From: Oreocharis arfaki
Lineage: Eukaryota; Chordata; Aves; Passeriformes; Paramythiidae
Length of the DNA stretch: 64,000 bases
Direction of reading: 5' to 3'
Assembly (NCBI GenBank): GCA_013398015.1
Contig: VZRR01010924.1
Span: 305,523 to 369,522 of the forward strand
Below, in pieces: positions 59,441 through 64,000 of this stretch. The notes beneath the pieces were generated by a model that saw only the letters and a program-made list of their open reading frames with translations, had not been told where the DNA came from and searched no databases. Positions within the stretch are counted from its first letter, which is position 1, and each line of letters opens with the position of its first letter. A program made the translations under genes and the position numbers.

Positions 59441-61846
59441 TTCATGGACATTCCGTGTTTCATTCTCCTTGTCCACACATACCCACACATCTCAACTTTC
59501 AGAGAATGGAAAATTAAAACTGCCATGCATGGTTATAAAACTGGGAGGGGGTGAAGGACAGGCTTATAGAGCACTCCAGTTTCCCAGCTTAGACAAGTGT
59601 CACCCTGCCTTATTAAATACTGAAAAATATTTGGACAAGCAAAGCTAGCCATAGTTTTCTTTTAACAGTTTCCTGCAGGGAAGAAAAAAAAACCACCAGG
59701 CTTTTCTCAGATATAAAATGAGAAGACAATAACTTGTCTACACAAGGGGCATGATCCAAACTAGCTACCACATGCCAGCAAGCCTTGTGCATATTCAGCA
59801 ATCTGGACAAATCCTAACTTGTTCCCATGCTTCACCTAGTGAATTTAATATTGTGGCTCCATTTTAATCTTGTGCAAATGTTGTATTCAAACGAACCTTA
59901 CAGCCTATCTCCCATCTACACCACTAACCTCCTCCTGGTCTCAGTCCCACACGTCAACTTCAGACTACCCAAAGCACTGCAGAGATAGAGATGATGTTTC
60001 CAGGGTGCTCAGATGTGACACTGGGGGATGACAGAGACTGGCAGTTCCCGTAACTTCAAAGAATGAGGAAATTCTTCAAACAAACCTATTCTAAATGCCA
60101 AATGATGAACAAGGTTTCATTCAGCAACAGCTCCCAGGCAACAAACATATTCCCATCTCTTCACTACAGCGAGAAAAACCCATAGGTTCTTCCCTTGCAT
60201 TATGCTCGGGTGCATGTATGCCCCTGCTCCCAAACAGGTCATTTCCTCCACACACATCAATGTGTCGGCAAAAAACTGTCAGCACCCACCTCCACAAATT
60301 ACCTGCCCAGGAGGGAGCTATGGAAACCTACAGTTACATGAGAAAAAAACGAAAAAAAAAAGATTATGTCAAAAACACAACTTCAATTTCTTTCTCACTC
60401 TGAGAAAGGGACTTCTCCCCTCATCCCACATACGATGCAATTTGTATTTTATACATACACACACACTTTCTGTATTGACTGTTAAATGACCATCCCATTT
60501 CCTATGCCCACCTCTGCTACGGCTCTAGGTAAGCTCATGCTCCTCACACCATTCTCATTTCACTGCTGGCCTCAGGACTCCAAGGGAAAACAAGCAGTGT
60601 CTCAATGACACTGCAATGCAAACGTCAGTCTGCAGATCCGGTCTAACAAAGAACTCAGTTCTGAGCTTTGCAGCAGCTGATCCTTATTTGTTTCTGACCT
60701 GTGCTCACAAAAAGGCTAAAAACTATTCTTTTAAAAGGGAGTTGAAGAGTCTGTGGAAATCTAAGACCACCAACCACACACCTCACAAATAAAGTTTCCT
60801 ATCGGATATTGGCCCAAAAGAAAGCAATACTGCAGCTCACGAAATGGAAACTCACTGTAATCAACAGATGTTAAGAACTTCAGTGATTAAGGCAGACCTT
60901 CATTTCACTCCTGCCTGCTCTTAAAACCAGTTCCTAGATTACTCCATTCCAGCCCTCCTAACAGGAGGATCAACTGGCTCCGTAGGTTTTCCAGCCTTCC
61001 CTTCCCAGTCAGGGAAAGTGGAGGGTAATCCAATTTTTTACCTCACTCTTCCTGGCTCCCCATTTACACTAGAATGTAAAAAACAGCTCTGGCATACCAT
61101 ACTCCCATTTCACTGTGCTGCTAAGGTTGGGAGCAGAGGTAACTGAACAGTTCCACACAAACTTTGGGTATTATCCGGGGACACTCACAATTTGCTCACT
61201 CTGTGACATTGCTGTAAAGGGTCTTCTTCACGGGATACCAAGGCTTCACTTTTGCCTTCAAGACCAAAGAACAACCAGGATGGAAGGTTTAAGGGCCAAT
61301 ACAACTGAGCAAAATGAACTTAAAAAGGATATGGTATTTTAGAATGATAGGTACAGAACACAGCAAGAAGCACTGCTGCAGAGTATTCTGTCACACTCTG
61401 TACCTCAACTTTTCAATCCATCTTTCAAAAGGTGGTGACACTGCATGCAACCCACACGTTCCCTATTTTTGCTTCACAGCCCACCCTAGCTAAGACTGCC
61501 CATCACTTTTCAACCTTTCTGTGCAAATATCAGCTACTGATATCAGTGATTAATGCACTAAACTGCAAAGTGAGAGCTGTTGAAAGGTGACTTATAAAGA
61601 AAACAACAGCTTGCACATCCCATTTTCCTCCAGATCTCAATACACACCAAATCAAGAAAAGTTGAGGTTTTAGGCTCTTGTGTGGAAGGAGTATAAAAGA
61701 CAGATTTAATGATTTAGGAAACTCACGCAACAAATAATACGTAGGAGTAGCTTTATTTTAATTTTTCTTAAAGGCTGTGAATAGATACAGAAGCAACCAT
61801 ATGTCCCACAGCAGAAGTAGATGAAACTGGATTAAAGGGGAAGTTC

Positions 61847-61859
61847 GGGGGGGGGGGGG
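61847..61859. repeat. poly(G) run of 13
   Basis: Thirteen consecutive G followed by TTTATT. A homopolymer of this kind is prone to sequencing and length error. Confidence 0.8.
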
Positions 61860-63982
61860 TTTATTCTGCTACAAAGGTTCTGGTATTCTGAATCAATAGA
61901 CAGTAGAAAATAGACTCTGGAAAAAGTACTGTACATTGACTTACCCCATAAATTAGTTACTCAGTATTATTTATTATCTTGTCTATGAGGCTGGAGAAAT
62001 TGATGAATAAATCATTCACATGAATGACAAATTACATGTCATAAGCTTGAAAAACTAAACTCCTTCTCAACCCACAGTGCATACTTCAGCTGATTTAGTT
62101 AAAACAGTGCAAACATCTATAGGGAAAGTTGTCCACAAAAAAAGGTATTTCAAGTAGTCTTGAGCCCGTTCCTAAAATGCATTTAAGTAGGGAGCCACAG
62201 CAGAGTACCTAACAGCGTACACAAGGTAAAAAACACCTTTTATGCTTGTAAATAAAATAACCTTAATGTTAATGTACAAAGATAAACAAAGCACGATCCT
62301 GTGCTACAGTTCAAGCAATACCGTGGAGGAAAAAACAACACCCAAACAAAACCAAGAGCCTTTCCTCAAAAGCCCCTTTGAGTCAATGGTATAGACAACC
62401 TCATGGAGACTCATGGTGGACTCGCAAGTTGTATCTTCAAATGATCCATTTCACTGCATCCAGGACAATGTACTTGAATCAACAGCCAGGAGCATATGAA
62501 GCAACACACAAGAAGTAAACCACAAATCAGCCAAAGCAGGTTTATGTTAAGTTTTACCTAACCTGTCTTAGGAAGACAAATCCAACCTTTACCAAGAGAC
62601 ACAAATCACAGCATGCCCAGAAACTAACAAAGAGAACAAGCCCGAGATAAAAGTGTTAGTGGCACAACTAAGCTATCCTAACAGCTTCTACGCAAAAATA
62701 AACACCTAAGGAAGAAAACAATCATCAAAAACCTTCTAAAACTGCCTCTGTTTGTAAGCTATCAAAGTCTCAAGGAGGTGAAGGAGAAGCATCTCAAGCA
62801 CTTCCCACTCCGAAGGAGACCTGTCACCACATCACCTGCTGTATTCCCCTTCTCAGTGAGGCAACTGCCCTGTGTAATTGCTAAAGCCATTACTTAGCAG
62901 CACACAGAGCACCCATCAACATGTCTTGTCAATTACCTTGGTCTAGCCAAAACACTGTAACTCACCTATTCCTCCACCTCTTCGTAACTCAGGACTCAGG
63001 TATTGGTGATCTTTCTGTTAGCCTTCAGGTTTTAGTGTCCCTACTGAACACTCTGCAGCTGCTCCCATGGGCACATCCCCGACTGGCAACTCCTTCCCAG
63101 AGCACTTTTCCTCCTACCTTTGAACAGGGAGAATAAGGATACTGGGCAACTCATGAGCCTCAGGGGATGATTCATACATCCCACAAGCACGAGAAGTCTT
63201 CTAAAGCCAATATGGGAGGCTCTCTCCTTAGGGAGACCTGAGACTTCACCACCTTTAATTCTGCTGCCTTAACAACAGTTGTAAGCCTAAAGAGTAACTT
63301 AATGGACTGCTTCAGTTCAACAGAAACAGATGAGCTAAAGAAGCAGGTTCTGCATCAGGTTGGGGAAAAAAGGTAAGTAGGCTTATTTAAGTCAAATAAA
63401 AACCAAAGGTACAGCTGGTATAATCTTACACGTGGAAGGAAATTTATTTCAGTTTCAAAAATATTACTTCTGAGACCTAGTCAGACAAGAACATTGCATG
63501 TCGATGGGTAGGAAACCCTGTTCCATGCACATTTCCTTTTCCTTCAACACCTCTCCGAATTTAGTTCTTTCAGCTTAGGAGTGACCAATCTAGTACCACA
63601 GCACCCTCCACAACAGAGATTTTATATATATTTTTTTTATCTATAACATTTTCACACACTTCAGCTGAATTACCACGCTAAAACAAGTGATCTCATCCAA
63701 TCACGAAGTTCATTCTTTTCTTAGTAGTTCTGCAACCACATTATGTGAGAAATAGCTCAGCAAAACGTGGATGAAGAGACAAAAATTGAAGAAAACTGGA
63801 GAGAAAGTTTCAGATGGATAACAACACAACAGACACAAATCTCAATAGATCAGCCGCTCATCTCCCTGGAAATTTTAACTTGGGAAAGGACAGCAGGACT
63901 GATCTCACGGCTTGCTCTAACTAAAATAGAAACACCACCCCCACTGCCAAATAATAACACAAATAGAACAGTTAACAAACCA

Positions 63983-64000
63983 GAAAAAAAAAAAAAAAAA
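63983..64000. repeat. poly(A) run at the window edge
   Basis: A run of A reaching the last base. It is cut by the window end, so its true length and origin cannot be judged. Confidence 0.6.

Larger units (their letters stand above)
45770..64000. other. region upstream of ST3GAL6 without recognised coding exons
   Basis: Neither strand gives a recognisable protein. It may contain further distal 5' exons of ST3GAL6, which I cannot place. Separately listed contents are a CR1 element, a solo LTR, an old interspersed repeat, a full CRE palindrome, a 12-bp-arm hairpin and homopolymer tracts. The rest is A/T-rich DNA in which I see nothing specific. Confidence 0.6.

Noticed and set aside
1..64000. 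CRISPR arrays, tRNA, rRNA, bacterial-type operons or phage genes
   Set aside because: No regularly spaced repeats with unique spacers, no tRNA-like internal promoter boxes in a foldable context and no prokaryotic gene organisation were seen; the window is vertebrate.

Overview
The window is vertebrate, very probably avian, nuclear DNA. It holds large introns with GT/AG boundaries, two single-copy vertebrate genes, a CR1-type LINE and ERV LTR remnants of the kind found in birds. One LTR fragment resembles a repeat I associate with Neoaves. The species cannot be fixed from the sequence alone. Background is A/T-rich; the only long GC-rich block is the collagen exon.

Layout. Positions 1-15431 contain no coding exon that I recognise. 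They hold an assembly gap (1381-1539), a small CpG-rich patch (about 7230-7465) and a perfect palindromic Maf-type site (8058-8070). They are probably 5' flank or 5' intron of COL8A1. The COL8A1 coding region lies on the + strand in two exons (15435-15747 and 17564-19470), giving 739 residues: signal peptide, NC2, a 454-residue interrupted triple helix and a C1q-like NC1 domain. Its 3' UTR follows, with a CA microsatellite almost next to the stop and candidate poly(A) signals at 19609 and 21090.

From 45434 down to 26728 the minus strand carries a complete ST3GAL6 (beta-galactoside alpha-2,3-sialyltransferase 6). Nine coding exons join in frame to exactly 990 nt, or 329 residues, with all sialyltransferase motifs present. 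A TATA box at 45764-45769 and a non-coding exon with a consensus donor at 45652 suggest a proximal promoter. An 81-nt stretch in intron 1 (44507-44587) has consensus splice sites and matching phases, so it could be a stem-region cassette exon. I regard this as the most interesting candidate in the window.

Positions 45.8-64 kb have no recognisable coding exon. They contain a degraded CR1 element (about 47225-48510), a solo ERV LTR with a 6-bp target-site duplication (51657-52039), an old amniote-type repeat (about 59345-59440) and low-complexity tracts.

The two genes converge tail to tail and share no pathway: one makes a short-chain extracellular-matrix collagen (Descemet's membrane and vessel wall), the other a Golgi enzyme that caps glycans with sialic acid. 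The order is notable because, as I recall it, DCBLD2 lies between the two genes in human and the relative orientation differs. I saw no sign of a new multi-gene system.
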